Positions 63,392 through 64,000 of a stretch of DNA of 64,000 nt are shown here, piece by piece. The stretch is from Saprospiraceae bacterium (GTDB lineage: Bacteria > Bacteroidota > Bacteroidia > Chitinophagales > Saprospiraceae): the NCBI GenBank assembly GCA_020631405.1, contig JAHDHH010000005.1, forward strand, positions 1-64,000. Reading direction: 5' to 3'. The position numbers and the translations under genes are program-made. Position 1 is the stretch's first letter; each line of letters begins with the position of its first letter. The notes under the pieces are model-generated. The model saw nothing but the letters and a program-made list of their open reading frames with translations, made no database searches and had not been told where the DNA came from.

Positions 63392-64000
63392 ATGAATTAT
63401 CTTGAGAACATTGATCTCAGGCAGATTAACAATCTAGAACTACTCGCTAAGCAAGTAGTTGAAGGATTTATAATAGGTCTACACAAGTCCCCATTTCATG
63501 GATTTAGCGTTGAGTTTGCAGAACATAGGATATACAATCCAGGGGAGGCAACAAAGAATATTGACTGGAAGGTGTTTGCCAGAACTGACAAGCTCTTTAC
63601 TAAAAAGTACGAAGAAGAGACAAACTTAAGATGTCAAATAGTTATAGATACTTCCTCTTCAATGTACTTCCCTAAGAACATACAGGGCAAGGAACTCAAC
63701 AAGCTCCAATTCTCCTCAATAGCTGCCGCATCTCTCATGAACCTCCTAATGAAGCAAAGAGACGCCTTTGGGCTTTCGCTATTTGACGAAAAGTTGGTAG
63801 AGCATACACGATGTAAGTCTAGCAACACACATTATAGGCTGTTGTTGACCTACTTAGATAAGTTGATCAAGGACGACGAATTGAACAAATCGACATCTAC
63901 AACCCATAGCTTGCACGAAGTAGCTGACAGAATACATCGGAGGTCTCTAGTCATAATATTTAGTGATATGTTTGACAATGGCAACTCAGATGAGCTCTTC
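63392..64000 (+). CDS. DUF58-domain protein (partial, runs off the right edge)
   Basis: The first 203 codons are visible, starting at ATG 63392. The DUF58 pattern is clear: GxxxSPFHGFSVEFAEHR, YNPGEATKNIDWKVFARTD (49-67), then KKYEEE. A von Willebrand A-like MIDAS follows, DTSSSM (86-91). DUF58 proteins are usually encoded with MoxR ATPases and Aer-type VWA membrane proteins, whose genes would lie to the right. A TATTTTTC box (63370-63377, one mismatch) could be its promoter. Confidence 0.9.
   Translation, partial: MNYLENIDLRQINNLELLAKQVVEGFIIGLHKSPFHGFSVEFAEHRIYNPGEATKNIDWKVFARTDKLFTKKYEEETNLRCQIVIDTSSSMYFPKNIQGKELNKLQFSSIAAASLMNLLMKQRDAFGLSLFDEKLVEHTRCKSSNTHYRLLLTYLDKLIKDDELNKSTSTTHSLHEVADRIHRRSLVIIFSDMFDNGNSDELF

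Noticed and set aside
1-64000. CRISPR array, prophage, toxin-antitoxin, restriction or other defence system
   Set aside because: No regularly spaced repeats, phage structural genes, paired small toxin and antitoxin frames, or defence domains were seen on either strand.

Overview
The window comes from an AT-rich member of the Bacteroidota, probably a marine, Saprospira-like or related lineage. The supporting signs are SusC/SusD pairs, many secreted proteins ending in type IX secretion (T9SS) sorting domains, the Bacteroidota -7 promoter box TAnnTTTG in front of several genes, and a DUF4249/TonB-receptor pair. No species can be named from the sequence alone.

Layout. 1-2360: T9SS-cargo paralogs, one truncated by a 0.3 kb remnant of an IS3-type element. 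2600-7660: housekeeping block with tRNA-Arg(TCG), a small secreted protein, miaE, a papain/bleomycin-hydrolase-like protease and priA. 7747-8800: decayed border with a surface glycan-binding lipoprotein pseudogene and an IS256 transposase fragment. 9118-35615: a large polysaccharide utilisation locus (PUL) for alginate, nearly all on the minus strand. 35728-39111: a three-gene overlapping operon (phosphoesterase, M1 peptidase, CPBP protease). 39263-46317: a tight six-gene plus-strand run (membrane protein, dicarboxylate/amino-acid symporter, secreted beta-propeller protein, Tudor-like small protein, TlpA lipoprotein, SDR). 46457-53530: PA-domain T9SS protein, dciA-recF, pdhA, TPR protein, ribH, membrane protein. 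53547-63275: DUF4249 lipoprotein plus TonB receptor, TraB-like protein with Lrp regulator, gdhA, ccmD, ccmC, ccmB and an amidase. A DUF58 gene runs off the right edge.

How the PUL works. Secreted and surface lyases (a PL7-PL7 multimodular protein, a PL6 protein, a tandem-PL7 lipoprotein and an unassigned beta-helix protein) would cut alginate. A PKD lipoprotein and two SusC/SusD pairs would bind and import oligomers. KdgF, an SDR reductase, a hexuronate-type MFS transporter, KDG kinase and KDPG aldolase would take the unsaturated uronate to pyruvate and glyceraldehyde-3-phosphate. A FadR-type GntR regulator lies at the upstream end. A palindrome, TTGGTTGACCAA, occurs in front of the regulator, both susC genes and the PL7-PL7/PL6 unit. 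At two of these sites it has the same geometry relative to a TTTG-N19-TATATTTG promoter. This looks like a self-contained operator regulon.

Most worth following up: the beta-helix protein at 31325-33514 as a possible unassigned lyase family, the operator regulon, and the tandem PL7 lipoprotein that lacks the second Arg of the RxELR motif in both domains.
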